38,569 bases of DNA from Alphaproteobacteria bacterium 43-37. Lineage in GTDB: Bacteria > Pseudomonadota > Alphaproteobacteria > 43-37. Position numbers and translations under genes: made by a program. The stretch lies in contig MKSY01000029.1 of the NCBI GenBank assembly GCA_001897475.1, forward strand, positions 1 to 38,569, written 5' to 3'. The notes beneath the pieces were generated by a model, which saw only the letters and a list, made by a program, of their open reading frames with translations, was not told the origin of the DNA and did not search any database. Shown here in pieces: positions 1 to 10,096 of this stretch (position 1 is its first letter; each line of letters starts with the position of its first letter).

Positions 1-381
1 AGTGAAACCGCCACAACACTTGGCAGATTAAGAGGCAATTGCAATAACAACCCCACTCATTTTCTTCTAGCACGAGGAAAAAGCAATGTTTTTCCAACCT
101 TCATGGGGGCAACATCCATTATTATTTGCGGTATAGGGTGTGTCAGTGCTTGTCAAGCGACTACACAACATCTTCGAGTTTCAATCCTACTCGCCTCAAG
201 TGCTGTAATCGCCGCTCTTAGTGCGCCATGGTTCAGTGATGTTATTGCGGCTAACCTTCCGGAACGCTTTTGTCCGCTTTTTTATGCGGCTTATAGTGCT
301 AGCATAACTCTTATACCCACATATTTATTTGAGTGCGTATTGAAAAATAGGGCGCCCGCTAGACACTCTCACGCAAGTTAG
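1..381 (+). CDS. C-terminal part of an unidentified membrane protein (truncated by window start)
   Basis: The frame is open from the first base and ends at TAG 379-381, giving 126 residues; the start lies outside the window. Three hydrophobic stretches suitable for membrane helices are visible (beginning near residues 35, 61 and 94), joined by short polar loops, and the protein ends in a short basic tail. It resembles the last helices of a multi-spanning transporter, but no family motif can be recognised in this fragment, so no function is assigned. An in-frame ATG at 103 could be mistaken for a start, but coding continues upstream of it. The gene converges on yqgE with the stop codons overlapping. 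Confidence 0.6.
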   Translation, partial: SETATTLGRLRGNCNNNPTHFLLARGKSNVFPTFMGATSIIICGIGCVSACQATTQHLRVSILLASSAVIAALSAPWFSDVIAANLPERFCPLFYAAYSASITLIPTYLFECVLKNRAPARHSHAS

Positions 382-944
382 GCACTCCCACCTTCCAGGG
401 AGATCATATCAGCGTTAATGCCAGCCAGAGCCAAAGCACGATCCCATTTTTCGTCAATGTGAACGCTAAACAACACATCTTCGGAAAAATCCGTCACGAT
501 CCAGCCATTGGCGACAATTTCCTTATCCAACTGGGCAGCGCCCCACCCTGAGTACCCCAATGCCAAGAGCATTTTACGTGGCCCTTTCCCATCCACAATA
601 GCCCTTAAAATATCGGCTGTGGCGGTTAAAGACACATTATCGTTAATGCGCACCGTTGATTCATGATGATAATCATTCGAATGGATGACAAAACCTCGGC
701 CCACTTCAACAGGGCCACCAAAATATAACTTGATATCGGCGAAATCTTGTTCAGATTTTATCTTCAGATTATCTAAAAGATCATTAAATGTTAAGGAGAG
801 AAGGGAGCGATTGATCACCAGCCCCATCGCGCCATTTTCATCATGCCCACAAATGAGTATCAAGGCCTTCATGAAACGAGGGTCTGGCATATTTGCCATT
901 GCAACAAGAAACTTGCCAGTTAAATAGTCGGAAGCCCCCTCCAT
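378..944 (-). CDS. yqgE: YqgE/AlgH family protein (UPF0301)
   Basis: The 188-residue product has the length and conserved order of the UPF0301 family: an N-terminal GKFLVAMANMPDPRF segment, then ICGHDENGAMGLVINR, a LYFGGPVEVGRGFVIHS segment and, near the C-terminus, LALGYSGWGAAQLDKEI. The molecular role of the family is not established; AlgH was named for an effect on alginate regulation in Pseudomonas. The protein is predicted to be soluble and cytoplasmic. The start at 944 is supported by a GAGG ribosome-binding site six bases upstream. The gene is monocistronic, convergent with the partial membrane protein on its left, with a 100-bp AT-rich gap to the next gene. Confidence 0.92.
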   Translation of the reverse strand: MEGASDYLTGKFLVAMANMPDPRFMKALILICGHDENGAMGLVINRSLLSLTFNDLLDNLKIKSEQDFADIKLYFGGPVEVGRGFVIHSNDYHHESTVRINDNVSLTATADILRAIVDGKGPRKMLLALGYSGWGAAQLDKEIVANGWIVTDFSEDVLFSVHIDEKWDRALALAGINADMISLEGGSA

Positions 945-1049
945 ACATTACCTCAACTCTTGATTATTATATGTTCTTTATTCAATACATTATGCATCAC
1001 GAATAGTTAATAGATTATGATGTTTAAAATTGAAAAAAGAAGTAAAAAA

Positions 1050-2042
1050 TTACTCCATCTCATTCTTGAATATCACAGACCCATTATTTTTTTGAACTTG
1101 AGATAGAAATGCATCTGGTAATTGCAACAAAGTTACAACCTCATGATTTAACTTTATCTCCATTTTTTGAGGTGAAACAACGGCAATATCTTGGGGATTT
1201 TTACCTTTAAGGAGCTGCGCAACAATTTTCCCAGTTTCATAGCCAATTGTGAATTCACTAACATACATTGCCACAAGGGCACCTTGATCAACAGCCTCAC
1301 CAAAACAAGCAAAAGTCGGAATTTTATTTCGATTCATAACTGGCAGAAAACTCGATAAAGCTGAAGCCACCGTGTTATCTTGAATAAGAAACAGAAGGTC
1401 AATTTTTCCCACTAAAGATTCTGCCGCCGCCTTGGCATCCACAACGCTCGCCACAGGGGCTTCCACCACCGAAATATTATCTTCAGCAAAAGCGTCTTTA
1501 AGTTCTGCAAACATGGCTGCTGAATTAGATTCACTCAAATTAAGAAGGACACCAATTTTATTGACGTTTGGAAAAAGTTGCCTGACCTTGAGTACATATT
1601 TTTTAGCTAAAAAAGGATTTTTTGTGCCCGTAATATTGCCACCTGGATGCTCAAGTGATTCAACAAAATGAGAAGCCACTGGATCGGTTACGGATGCAAA
1701 GACAATTGGCGTGCTTTTCCCTTTAAAAGCATTCATAAGAGTTTGAGTTGAGGGAGTCGAAATGCCTACCACAACAGATGGGTCCTCAGAAGCAAACTTT
1801 TGAGCAATCTGAACCGCCACTGGCATTCGCCCCTGGGAATTTTCATATAATATTTCACAATTTTGTTGGTCAACATACCCCTCATCAGCAAGCCCTTGAC
1901 GCAGGCCCGCATAAACTTGGTCTAAAGATGGGTGCGAAACAATTTGTGAGACAGCAATTTTAGCAATCCTAGCCTCTACGCTTGATGGGAAGGTTGCAAA
2001 AATAGATGCCGCAAAAAATAAGAAATGGCGCAATTTTAACAT
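1050..2042 (-). CDS. ABC-type transporter periplasmic substrate-binding protein (PF04392 family)
   Basis: About 330 residues. A cleavable signal peptide (MLKLRHFLFFAASIFATF, then Ser-Ser-Val-Glu-Ala) is followed by a two-lobed binding-protein fold. Typical ABC_sub_bind features are the AVSQIVSHPSLDQVYAGL opening, VVGISTPSTQTL, TPIVFASVTDPVA and LEHPGGNITG. Members of this family are associated with amino-acid (often tryptophan or other aromatic) or unknown uptake systems; the ligand here cannot be read from the sequence. The ATG at 2042 is chosen over a TTT-rich upstream start at 2066 because GGAGAG lies five bases before it and because it begins the signal peptide. No permease or ATPase gene is adjacent, so its partner must lie elsewhere or be missing. 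Confidence 0.88.
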   Translation of the reverse strand: MLKLRHFLFFAASIFATFPSSVEARIAKIAVSQIVSHPSLDQVYAGLRQGLADEGYVDQQNCEILYENSQGRMPVAVQIAQKFASEDPSVVVGISTPSTQTLMNAFKGKSTPIVFASVTDPVASHFVESLEHPGGNITGTKNPFLAKKYVLKVRQLFPNVNKIGVLLNLSESNSAAMFAELKDAFAEDNISVVEAPVASVVDAKAAAESLVGKIDLLFLIQDNTVASALSSFLPVMNRNKIPTFACFGEAVDQGALVAMYVSEFTIGYETGKIVAQLLKGKNPQDIAVVSPQKMEIKLNHEVVTLLQLPDAFLSQVQKNNGSVIFKNEME

Positions 2043-2222
2043 AGTAACTCTCCAAAAAATGGTCATAAAAAATAAAAAGATATGCTTAGCGGCGCCATCG
2101 CCAGGCTTTAGACCAAAATGCTATTTTGTAAGAGTGTACATTTTTCATAGAGCAAGAGTATCAAAAAAAATCTACGATTTCAATAATCAACGAAGGGAAA
2201 CTTAAAAAATTTAGTTTTTTTC

Positions 2223-2252
2223 TTGACCGTATCTGTTAAGGTGTTCTATTGA
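2223..2252 (+). promoter_or_regulatory. Candidate sigma-70 promoter of the DUF485-actP operon
   Basis: A TTGACC hexamer (2223-2228) is followed after 18 bases by TATTGA (2247-2252), about 45 bp ahead of the DUF485 start. The -35 match is good and the -10 match moderate. No obvious operator was seen in the 230-bp AT-rich region between the two divergent genes. Confidence 0.4.
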
Positions 2253-2297
2253 TTTAAAAACGTGTTAAAAAGCCATAGTTAACCACAGGAGAAATAA

Positions 2298-2600
2298 ATG
2301 GGAGAGCACCTTGTTGCCCTTGAAAGAATTTCCCAGAAACGTTCACGACTAGCTATTTTTTTCACAATCCTTGTAGTCATTTCCTACGCCACCTTTATCG
2401 GCTTAGTTGCTTTTGATAAGGTTAACGTCTCCAAACTCGTCGCTCCAGGATTATCACTAGCCATTGTCCTTGGTATTGCGACTATTTTTGTGGTGTGGAT
2501 AACAACGAGCCTATACATTTGTTGGGCAAACACATATTATGACGAAGCCGTTGGGCGTATACGTAAAATCTGCATTAGGAGGCCGCTCAATGACAGTTGA
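2298..2600 (+). CDS. yjcH: DUF485 family inner-membrane protein (YjcH-like)
   Basis: The 100-residue protein has two membrane helices (about residues 20-40 and 51-73) separated by a short loop. It matches DUF485 proteins, which are almost always encoded directly upstream of an actP-type sodium:solute symporter, as here. It is presumed to be an accessory membrane subunit of the symporter, but its biochemical role is unknown. The start is supported by CAGGAGAAATAA immediately before ATG. Its last codons contain the AGGAGG ribosome-binding site of actP and the two genes overlap by 11 bp, implying translational coupling. Confidence 0.9.
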   Translation: MGEHLVALERISQKRSRLAIFFTILVVISYATFIGLVAFDKVNVSKLVAPGLSLAIVLGIATIFVVWITTSLYICWANTYYDEAVGRIRKICIRRPLNDS

Positions 2601-4260
2601 AGGTATCGAGCACCTCGGGAAACCAGGCCCGATCGCGATTACTCTTTTTTTGGTCTTCATTTCCATCACGATGCTCATAACCTATTGGGCTGCTAAGAAA
2701 TCCAAAAGCACGGAAGATTTCTACACGGCCGGAGGAAATATTTCTGGCTTGCAAAACGGTTTTGCACTTGCCGGAGATTACATGAGCGCCGCAAGCTTTC
2801 TTGGTATTTGCGGCTTGGTAGCCCTAACAGGCTTTGATGGGTTGATTTATTTAGTCGGCTGGGTTGTTGGCTGGCCTCTTCTTCTTTTTTTCGTAGCTGA
2901 GCCCTTAAGGAATCTTGGAAAATACACCCTTGCGGACGCTGTTGCCTTTAGACTCAATGAACGCCCTGTTCGGATTGCTACTGCCTTCAGCTCACTTTTC
3001 ATTGTGATTTTATATATGATCGCCCAGATGGTTGGCGGCGGAAAATTAATCGAAATGATGTTTGGCTTGCCCTATGATGCTGCCCTGGTTCTCGTTGGCT
3101 CGGCAATGATTTGCTACGTTTTGTTTGGGGGCATGCTCGCCACAACATGGGTGCAAATTATTAAGGCAGTCATGCTCTTAACTGGTGGCTTCATTTTGGC
3201 CCTCATGGCCTTAAGCCATTTCAATTATAATCCGCTTGAGTTATTTGCTGAAGGCGCACGAATTTATGGTGATAAAGTATTAGCGCCTGGACCGTTAACA
3301 AAGAACCCTTGGGATGTTGTCTCCCTTGCTCTAGCGCTTATTCTTGGAACAGCCGCCCTGCCACACATCCTCATGCGCTTTTACACCGTCCCCGATTCAA
3401 AGCAAGCCCGCGTATCTGTGCTTTATGCCTCTGGGATTGTTGGTACATTTTACATTTTGACCTTTATCATTGGTTTTGGCGCCATGGTATTGCTTGGACA
3501 AGAAGCGATCCAAAGCATTGATAAAGCTGGGAACGTTTCCGCCTTGCTTTTGGCTAACCATTTGGGTGGCGTGGGCTTTTTAGGACTGATTGCCGCCATA
3601 GCTTTTGCAACCATTTTAGCAGTTGTTGCGGGGTTAACCCTTTCTGGAGCAGCGACACTCTCACATGATTTTTGGGTTAAAATCATCAAAAAAGGCGTTG
3701 CATCACCAAAAGAACAAATCAATGTCGCGCGCTTAGCTACGCTGATATTAGGTGCGTTGTCCATCTTTTTGGGAATTGTATTTAAGAAACAGAATGTGGC
3801 CTTTATGGTCGGGTTGGCTTTTGCAGTAGCCGCCAGCTCAAACTTTCCAGCCCTAGTTTTAACAACATTTTGGCGCAGGTGCACCACAGCTGGCGTTGTG
3901 AGCAGCATGATCGTTGGCTCTGTTTCCGCACTTGTTCTCATCTATTTCTCGCCCACCGTCCAAATTGACATTTTAGGGCACACTACGGCTTTATTCCCGC
4001 TTAAAACACCAGGTCTTGTTTCTATTCCTCTTTCATTTATCACGGCTATTGTGGTTTCATTAGCTACGAACGATAAACATGCTGTGGATAGATTTTCCCT
4101 CGTCAAACGACAGATACACCTAGGTGAGTTTGTTGTTAAGCATCGAGAGCTCGCTCATGGTGAAAATATAGTCACTCAACACCCTCAAATGGTTCCCACT
4201 TCGGAAATTGGAGTTCAAACGCCACCCGAAGAAACTATTGATGAGGGCGCCAAAGCTTGA
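2590..4260 (+). CDS. actP: ActP-type cation:acetate/carboxylate symporter (sodium:solute symporter family)
   Basis: 556 residues with about 13 predicted membrane helices, close to the length of E. coli ActP. The family signature region is present near residues 35-70 (STEDFYTAGGNISGLQNGFA, then LAGDYMSAASFLGICG), as is the later LGTAALPHILMRFYTVPD segment. The protein is expected to import acetate or a similar short monocarboxylate with Na+ or H+; the exact substrate is inferred from the family. The ATG at 2590 is preferred to an in-frame start 51 bp upstream because AGGAGG lies seven bases before it and the upstream stretch is the coupled DUF485 gene. The stop overlaps the start of the next gene. 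Confidence 0.92.
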   Translation: MTVEGIEHLGKPGPIAITLFLVFISITMLITYWAAKKSKSTEDFYTAGGNISGLQNGFALAGDYMSAASFLGICGLVALTGFDGLIYLVGWVVGWPLLLFFVAEPLRNLGKYTLADAVAFRLNERPVRIATAFSSLFIVILYMIAQMVGGGKLIEMMFGLPYDAALVLVGSAMICYVLFGGMLATTWVQIIKAVMLLTGGFILALMALSHFNYNPLELFAEGARIYGDKVLAPGPLTKNPWDVVSLALALILGTAALPHILMRFYTVPDSKQARVSVLYASGIVGTFYILTFIIGFGAMVLLGQEAIQSIDKAGNVSALLLANHLGGVGFLGLIAAIAFATILAVVAGLTLSGAATLSHDFWVKIIKKGVASPKEQINVARLATLILGALSIFLGIVFKKQNVAFMVGLAFAVAASSNFPALVLTTFWRRCTTAGVVSSMIVGSVSALVLIYFSPTVQIDILGHTTALFPLKTPGLVSIPLSFITAIVVSLATNDKHAVDRFSLVKRQIHLGEFVVKHRELAHGENIVTQHPQMVPTSEIGVQTPPEETIDEGAKA

Positions 4261-4961
4261 TAAATCAAAAGTTTTTATTAAAACTTTGCTTCCCATTATG
4301 CTTGTTTCTTACATTCAGCTCACCGTCTCTTGCTGACAATCACACGTCACCCATTGCTAACCTGCTGAATCAGCTTAAGATTGAAGTGAAACCAAAATCG
4401 AGTTTTTTGAAGAAAGAGAGAGTCGAATGGCAATACTCAGCCTCAGCTAAGCCTTTATCTTTAAAGGCACTTCCAAGTATTCCACCTGCACTCCAACAGA
4501 TCGATGCCCTACAAGCAAAGGTAACAGCGCCTGTTGCACTTGGTGATCTGCTTTCATCTGCCATCAAGCTTCAACCTGGCGACCAAGTGACAATTCATTC
4601 CTTTAATGTTCATCTGGGGCAAGCTCACCTTAAGGCCAATGGGAAAGTTAAATACTTTGCTGATGATGACTGGGTTGGAAAAATAACTATAGAAGCCCAT
4701 AATGTGGATAAGTATCTTGATGAGCTCCTACAATCCGGTGCCATTCGGCAGCCTCATGCGATGACGCTAAAATTTATTCTATCGGGGTTTTCACTTGCAG
4801 GAGCTAAAACCCACTCAAAAAAGCAACCGCTAAAAGTGGTTGTGACACTGAAAGACAAAATGCTTTGGGTGCAGGAATTGCCTATTTGCCCCATTTCAGC
4901 ACTCTTCAAACACCCGTCCGAAAAACCAGATGAACCTCAAGACATCCTGCCTTCCAAATGA
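4257..4961 (+). CDS. Exported protein, possibly DUF2125-like
   Basis: 234 residues starting with TTG that overlaps the actP stop (TTGA), so translation is probably coupled to the symporter. A signal peptide (MINQKFLLKLCFPLCLFL to about residue 26, SLA-DN) predicts a periplasmic or outer-envelope protein. The middle section (residues 105-165) has the pattern seen in DUF2125/AsmA-like envelope proteins: alternating beta-strands with HLGQAHLKANGKVKYFADD and then a helix-rich VDKYLDELLQSGAI. I treat that family link as tentative. The function is unknown. No stop-proximal terminator is visible before the convergent alaS. Confidence 0.7.
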   Translation: MINQKFLLKLCFPLCLFLTFSSPSLADNHTSPIANLLNQLKIEVKPKSSFLKKERVEWQYSASAKPLSLKALPSIPPALQQIDALQAKVTAPVALGDLLSSAIKLQPGDQVTIHSFNVHLGQAHLKANGKVKYFADDDWVGKITIEAHNVDKYLDELLQSGAIRQPHAMTLKFILSGFSLAGAKTHSKKQPLKVVVTLKDKMLWVQELPICPISALFKHPSEKPDEPQDILPSK

Positions 4962-5005
4962 TCAATCATCCACGGCTTGGTCTTGACCTTCCACCACCAT
5001 CCTAA

Positions 5006-7666
5006 CTATGCACGCAATTGTTCACGAATGCCATTTTCAATTTCTTTAAAGCTGTCTTCTAGCTTATCAAGATCATTACCACCACCTTGGGCAAAATCTG
5101 GACGACCGCCACCTGTTCCACCTAAAATTTTAGAACTAGCTTGAATCAACGGAACAGCATTTACCCTAGATGCTAAATCACTTGTAATCCCAACCATAAG
5201 GGCAATTTTCTCATCCATTCGATTGGCCACCACAACGATGCCAGACTTAAGGTCATTTTTTAATTTATCCACAACTGACCGTAAATCTTTAGGGGCAACC
5301 CCTTCCAGTTGCTGAAATAGTACTTTATGCCCAAAAATATCTAAGGTTTCCTGATCTTTTGGCTGTGATGAACTACCGTTAAGCATTTTTTGCTTAAGAT
5401 TTTTAATTTCCGTTTCAAGCTTCCTCTTATCATCAAAGAGTACTTTGATTTTTGGGACCATATCAGACTGAGATACCTTCAAAATAGCCATAGCCTCAAA
5501 CAGATTATTCTGAATTTCATCCACATAATTGTCCACGGCTTCTCCAGCAACAGCCTCAATCCGTCTGACTCCAGACGCTACGCTAGCTTCTGAGATGATT
5601 CTTAAAGCCCCAATATCGCCTGTTTGTCTAGCGTGCGTCCCACCGCAAAGCTCAAGTGAAAAGGTCTGATCTTGTTCATCGGTTTGGCCCATACTTACAA
5701 CGCGCACTTCATCTCCATATTTTTCACCAAACAACGCCATCGCCCCCATTTCAATAGCTTGCTCAGGAGGCAAGCAGCGGGTCGTGACAGACTTATTTGC
5801 GCGAATTTGAGCATTCACAATTTTCTCAATTTGACGAATCTCTTCTCTTGTCAGCGCCTGATGATGACTGAAATCAAACCGCAATCGATCTGGTGCCACC
5901 AGGGATCCTTTTTGGGTAACATGATCACCAAGAACACGACGCAATGCCGAATGGAGTAAATGCGTAGCTGAATGATGATTTCTTAAAGAAGACCGCCTTT
6001 GAGCATCAACGCTAAACTTAGCTGACTGCCCAACGGCAACTTCACCTTTAAGGACTTCGCCAACATGCACATGGATTTTCCCAAGTTTTTTAAGAGTATC
6101 AGTTATCTTGATCTGGCCTGACTCGCCAACAATGATACTCCCTGCATCACCCATTTGGCCACCTGACTCACCATAAAAAGGAGTCTGATTCGCAACCACA
6201 TGCACTTTATCGCCAGCACATGCTTTTTCAATCGCCTGTCCATCTGCCAAAAGTGCGACTATTAACCCTTCAGCCTGTTCTAGCTCGTACCCAAGAAATT
6301 CTGTAGCCCCACATTTTTCCAAAATATCAAACCACACCACATCCGTTTTGGCATCACCAGAGCCGACCCAATGAGCTCTCGATTCAGCACGCTGCTTAGC
6401 CATCGCCTCTTCGAAACCAGACACATCCACGCTACGGTTAGATGCCTTAAGGGCATCTTGCGTTAGATCCAATGGAAAACCAAAGGTATCATAAAGTTTA
6501 AAGGCAACACTGCCCGGAAGAGGTGCTCTGTCAGATAAGCTCTTGGTCTCTTCCTGCAAGAGCTTCAGCCCACGCTCAAGCATACCGCGGAAACGCTCTT
6601 CTTCAAGCTTTAGTGTCTGGCTAATCAAGCTACAAGCTCGCGAAAGCTCAGGGCAAGCTGCTCCCATTTGCTCAATCAATGCACCTACCAATTGATGCAT
6701 CAATGGCTGCTTAGCTCCCAAAATATGCGCATGGCGCATAGCCCGTCGCATGATACGGCGAAGCACATACCCACGCCCCTCGTTAGAAGGCAAAACGCCA
6801 TCAGCAATAAGAAAACTTGAGGCTCTTAAATGGTCTGCAATAACTCGGAAAGAAGCAACATTAGCCTCTGTAGCTTTAAGGGATAAAATATCTTGGCAAG
6901 TTTCAATAATCGCCATAAAAAGATCGGTTTCATAGTTATTGTGAATGCCCTGCATCACCGTTGTAATACGCTCAAGCCCCATGCCTGTATCAATCGATGG
7001 CTTTGGCAAAGATATTCTCTCTCCATTAGCAAGCTGCTCAAATTGCATAAACACAAGGTTCCAAATTTCGATAAAACGATCACCATCCGCATCAGGGCTA
7101 CCAGGAGGGCCACCAGGAATTTTATCCCCATGATCATAAAAGATTTCAGAGCATGGGCCACAAGGTCCTGTGTCCCCCATGGACCAAAAATTGTCGGATG
7201 TGTGGATGCGGATGATTCGCCCTTCATCAAGTCCAGCAATTTTCTTCCATAACGCTGCGGCATCATCATCTTCCGAGTAAACTGTAACCAGAAGCTTATC
7301 CTTAGGAAGGGCATATTCTTTTGTAATGCATTCCCAAGCAAAATGAATCGCATCTTCTTTAAAATAATCGCCAAAAGAGAAGTTCCCAAGCATTTCAAAG
7401 AAAGTATGGTGACGAGCAGTAAAGCCTACATTTTCTAGATCATTATGCTTACCACCAGCTCGCAAGCATTTTTGGCTCGTCGCCGCTCGCGTATATGATC
7501 TTTTCTCAAGCCCTGTAAATACATCCTTAAACTGAACCATCCCCGCATTTGTAAATAGCAAGGTTGGATCGTTATGAGGAACAAGAGGACTAGATGGCAC
7601 ATGAGTATGGCCATTCTTGACAAAAAAATCGATAAACGCAGAACGAATCTGAGCCGTTGTTTTCAT
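5006..7666 (-). CDS. alaS: Alanyl-tRNA synthetase
   Basis: 886 residues, full length for AlaRS. It charges tRNA(Ala) and clears mischarged Ser/Gly. The catalytic N-terminal domain opens with the classical [20 protein letters not shown] and contains [19 protein letters not shown] and [17 protein letters not shown]. The editing domain carries the zinc-binding [12 protein letters not shown] and the CGGTH motif, and the C-Ala domain ends with [14 protein letters not shown]. Its GGGGAG ribosome-binding site lies inside the last codons of recA, whose stop is only 2 bp upstream, so the two genes are transcribed and probably translated together. The recX gene often found between them in other proteobacteria is absent. 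Confidence 0.98.
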   Translation of the reverse strand: MKTTAQIRSAFIDFFVKNGHTHVPSSPLVPHNDPTLLFTNAGMVQFKDVFTGLEKRSYTRAATSQKCLRAGGKHNDLENVGFTARHHTFFEMLGNFSFGDYFKEDAIHFAWECITKEYALPKDKLLVTVYSEDDDAAALWKKIAGLDEGRIIRIHTSDNFWSMGDTGPCGPCSEIFYDHGDKIPGGPPGSPDADGDRFIEIWNLVFMQFEQLANGERISLPKPSIDTGMGLERITTVMQGIHNNYETDLFMAIIETCQDILSLKATEANVASFRVIADHLRASSFLIADGVLPSNEGRGYVLRRIMRRAMRHAHILGAKQPLMHQLVGALIEQMGAACPELSRACSLISQTLKLEEERFRGMLERGLKLLQEETKSLSDRAPLPGSVAFKLYDTFGFPLDLTQDALKASNRSVDVSGFEEAMAKQRAESRAHWVGSGDAKTDVVWFDILEKCGATEFLGYELEQAEGLIVALLADGQAIEKACAGDKVHVVANQTPFYGESGGQMGDAGSIIVGESGQIKITDTLKKLGKIHVHVGEVLKGEVAVGQSAKFSVDAQRRSSLRNHHSATHLLHSALRRVLGDHVTQKGSLVAPDRLRFDFSHHQALTREEIRQIEKIVNAQIRANKSVTTRCLPPEQAIEMGAMALFGEKYGDEVRVVSMGQTDEQDQTFSLELCGGTHARQTGDIGALRIISEASVASGVRRIEAVAGEAVDNYVDEIQNNLFEAMAILKVSQSDMVPKIKVLFDDKRKLETEIKNLKQKMLNGSSSQPKDQETLDIFGHKVLFQQLEGVAPKDLRSVVDKLKNDLKSGIVVVANRMDEKIALMVGITSDLASRVNAVPLIQASSKILGGTGGGRPDFAQGGGNDLDKLEDSFKEIENGIREQLRA

Positions 7667-7668
7667 TT

Positions 7669-8709
7669 TTACTCCCCGTCAGTGCCTGAAGCAGAAGCTT
7701 CAGAAAAACCAATCATTGATTCAGAAACTTGACCCACGTTTTCACGAATAGCTTTCTCGATTGCCTCAGCTGCCTTTGGATTATCTTTTAAATATAGACG
7801 AACGTTTTCACGACCCTGCCCAATGCGTTGTCCTTCATAGGAATACCAAGATCCTGATTTTTCCAAAATGCCAGCCTTTGTTCCAAGGTCAATCAACTCA
7901 CCAGTCTTGGAAATACCTTCACCATACATAATATCAAACTCAACCACTTTAAAAGGAGGAGCAACTTTGTTTTTAACAACTTTGACGCGGGTTTGATTGC
8001 CAATCACTTGATCTTTATCTTTGATCGCGCCAATACGGCGAATATCAATACGCACGGACGCATAAAACTTTAATGCATTACCACCCGTTGTTGTTTCTGG
8101 ATTCCCAAACATTACACCAATTTTCTGGCGGATTTGGTTGATGAAAATAACCATGCACTGAGACTTGGAAATAGACGCTGTCAACTTGCGCAATGCTTGA
8201 CTCATCAACCTAGCTTGAAGCCCCACATGGGTATCACCCATTTCTCCTTCCAATTCAGCTTTAGGCACCAGCGCTGCTACGCTGTCAACCACCAGGACAT
8301 CCACAGCACCTGAGCGAACCAGCGTATCTGCGATTTCAAGCGCTTGTTCACCCGCATCTGGCTGTGAAATCAAAAGCTCATCTGTTTTCACCCCGAGTTT
8401 GCGAGCATAGCTTGGGTCTAAGGCATGCTCAGCGTCAATAAACGCGCATGTGCCACCTGCCTTCTGAGCTTCCGCCACCACATGCAACGTCAAGGTGGTT
8501 TTACCAGAGCTTTCAGGACCGTAAATTTCGATGACACGCCCTTTTGGCAACCCACCAATGCCTAACGCAATATCAAGGCCTAGCGATCCTGTTGAGATGA
8601 CCTCAATATCGCTGGCTTTATCTTGTTGGCCTAATTTCATCACTGAGCCTTTGCCATATGCCCGCTCGATTTGACTGAGAGCCACCTCTAACGCTTTTGC
8701 CTTATCCAT
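7669..8709 (-). CDS. recA: RecA recombinase
   Basis: 346 residues. It forms ATP-dependent filaments on single-stranded DNA for homologous recombination and triggers LexA self-cleavage. Visible motifs: N-terminal [20 protein letters not shown], Walker [11 protein letters not shown], Walker [11 protein letters not shown], the L2 region [19 protein letters not shown] and an acidic C-terminus. The frame is open 135 bp further upstream, but homologues begin at MDKAKALE, and GGAAAGG precedes the ATG at 8709, so that start is used. It is the first gene of the recA-alaS operon. No canonical alphaproteobacterial SOS box (GTTC-N7-GTTC) was found upstream; a different dyad is annotated at 8849-8871. Confidence 0.98.
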   Translation of the reverse strand: MDKAKALEVALSQIERAYGKGSVMKLGQQDKASDIEVISTGSLGLDIALGIGGLPKGRVIEIYGPESSGKTTLTLHVVAEAQKAGGTCAFIDAEHALDPSYARKLGVKTDELLISQPDAGEQALEIADTLVRSGAVDVLVVDSVAALVPKAELEGEMGDTHVGLQARLMSQALRKLTASISKSQCMVIFINQIRQKIGVMFGNPETTTGGNALKFYASVRIDIRRIGAIKDKDQVIGNQTRVKVVKNKVAPPFKVVEFDIMYGEGISKTGELIDLGTKAGILEKSGSWYSYEGQRIGQGRENVRLYLKDNPKAAEAIEKAIRENVGQVSESMIGFSEASASGTDGE

Positions 8710-8848
8710 CTTTAATACCTTTCCAATCCATATTCTTACATTTATTTCATAGACCGATGCCCAATGCAATTGCTGTTTTATCAAATTGTTGTCTAAAAAA
8801 TGAGAGTTGCTATACCACGAGCTGAAGGAAGAAAACGCAAACAATTTT

Positions 8849-8871
8849 AAGTAAATTATTTGTATTTACTT
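8849..8871. promoter_or_regulatory. Perfect inverted repeat upstream of recA (candidate operator)
   Basis: AAGTAAAT (8849-8856) and ATTTACTT (8864-8871) form a perfect 8-bp dyad with a 7-base AT-rich spacer. It lies about 140 bp ahead of the recA start and about 105 bp ahead of the divergent gene at 8977, where a regulator could act on either. It does not match known LexA consensus sequences. Functional status is inference only. Confidence 0.3.
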
Positions 8872-8976
8872 TGCTTTTCATCATTGATACTTAAGGCGAG
8901 ATATTGATAATATTTTTGACAAAAATATTCGGTCGATTTAATCTCGTTATAACGACAATTTGATAAAAATAATAAT

Positions 8977-10011
8977 ATGAAAATAACTCGCTTGCTGATA
9001 GCACTCATACCCCTTCTTCTCAACCACAAAAACGTTGTCGCAGGAGGGACAGATGGCATCTTTCTTAGACCATCCCCAGTCGTTTTGCTGACACCAACAC
9101 CACCGGCTTTTCAAATGGCACCCTCAGCCCCTCTTCCTAGCCCAATTGCTTACCCTCCATGACCCCTTTGCCAACACCCACGGCAAAGGCCCTTAAGATG
9201 GTGGGAAGAAGGAGCACGATGGATTGAAGGATGGGAAACATGGTGGGAGAATAGAGACAGAGAATGGGACGCAATGATCACGACACGTGACGCAGCACTA
9301 CATTACCCACTCGATGCAGCAGGCGAGCTAAATGTTTGGCCAACCCCTCGAAATAATTGGCAGGCTCTTGTTTTAGCCATACGCCACATATTCACTGGCG
9401 GTCATGCGCCTGGCATTACAAGAGCGACACGAGCTCGCCTAGCGGAAGAAGAAACAATTGTACGAAGGCTGGCAGCTGAAAGCGATATTTCACAGCTGCA
9501 AACCTATCTAGTTAGACAACAACGTTCCAAGAACTGCATTGTTGTTATCTGCCCAAGAGACCTGAGTGACCGAACCATGTCCCCACTAGTGGTCATAATG
9601 TTTTCAAAAGAAACCCTTGAGCTCTTGGGGCTTGAATTTCCCCCTGAACACCTCGAGACATGCTGGCCAACTCTCAAAATACTAGCTCGAGCAGCCATAC
9701 CGGTTACCTTTATAAATACGGCTACTCCAGCATTAGATGAACTGGCAGATACCGACACTGACACTGAGGCAGCAGGAGCCGGCACAGGCATTGCAGCATT
9801 AGCCCAACGAAGGCCACTTCCTGTCACAACTGAACCACCTGCTACGGGTGGTGCAGGTGGAAAGCTACCCACTGAAAGAGAGACAGAAGGCACTCCCTTC
9901 GCTTCCAGTGTGTCACCATTGTTTAAACATGCGGCAGGATCAGAAGCAAGAAAACCCGGCGGCTTTGGCCCAACACAAGCCCGTTCAAGTAGGGTGCTTA
10001 TTAAAAAGTAA
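8977..10011 (+). pseudogene. Putative exported protein of unknown family, interrupted by one in-frame TGA
   Basis: The same frame is open from ATG 8977 to TAA 10011 except for a single TGA at 9160-9162. The first part (61 codons) begins with a signal-peptide-like stretch (MKITRLLIALIPLLL) followed by a Pro-rich linker. After the TGA the frame reads a tryptophan-rich stretch (seven Trp within about 25 codons, 9199-9267), then a 245-codon segment that could start at ATG 9274 but has only a weak GGGA before it. That segment contains a charged helical part, an alpha/beta-like middle and an Ala/Pro/Thr/Gly-rich, low-complexity C-terminus. I do not recognise the family. Either one exported gene was broken by a nonsense mutation, or a shorter gene 9274-10011 is expressed, or there is readthrough. 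Confidence 0.5.
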
Positions 10012-10096
10012 ATACGCTTATATTTCCCCTGCTGAATAGTCGCTCGACCAACCTGAAAACCAGTACATAAAGAATGTTACATCAAAAATAAATGCG

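Noticed and set aside
5390..7252. Several plus-strand reading frames of 60-119 codons
   Set aside because: All lie antisense within alaS, have no family features, and arise from the codon use of a long conserved gene.
8710..8976. Alphaproteobacterial SOS box before recA
   Set aside because: No GTTC-N7-GTTC or GAAC-N7-GAAC could be found in the upstream region.
9160..9162. TGA read as tryptophan (recoded genetic code)
   Set aside because: Recoding would explain this frame, but TGA ends several well-defined genes here (actP at 4258-4260, bioH at 33670-33672, bioD at 35072-35074), so UGA must still work as a stop.
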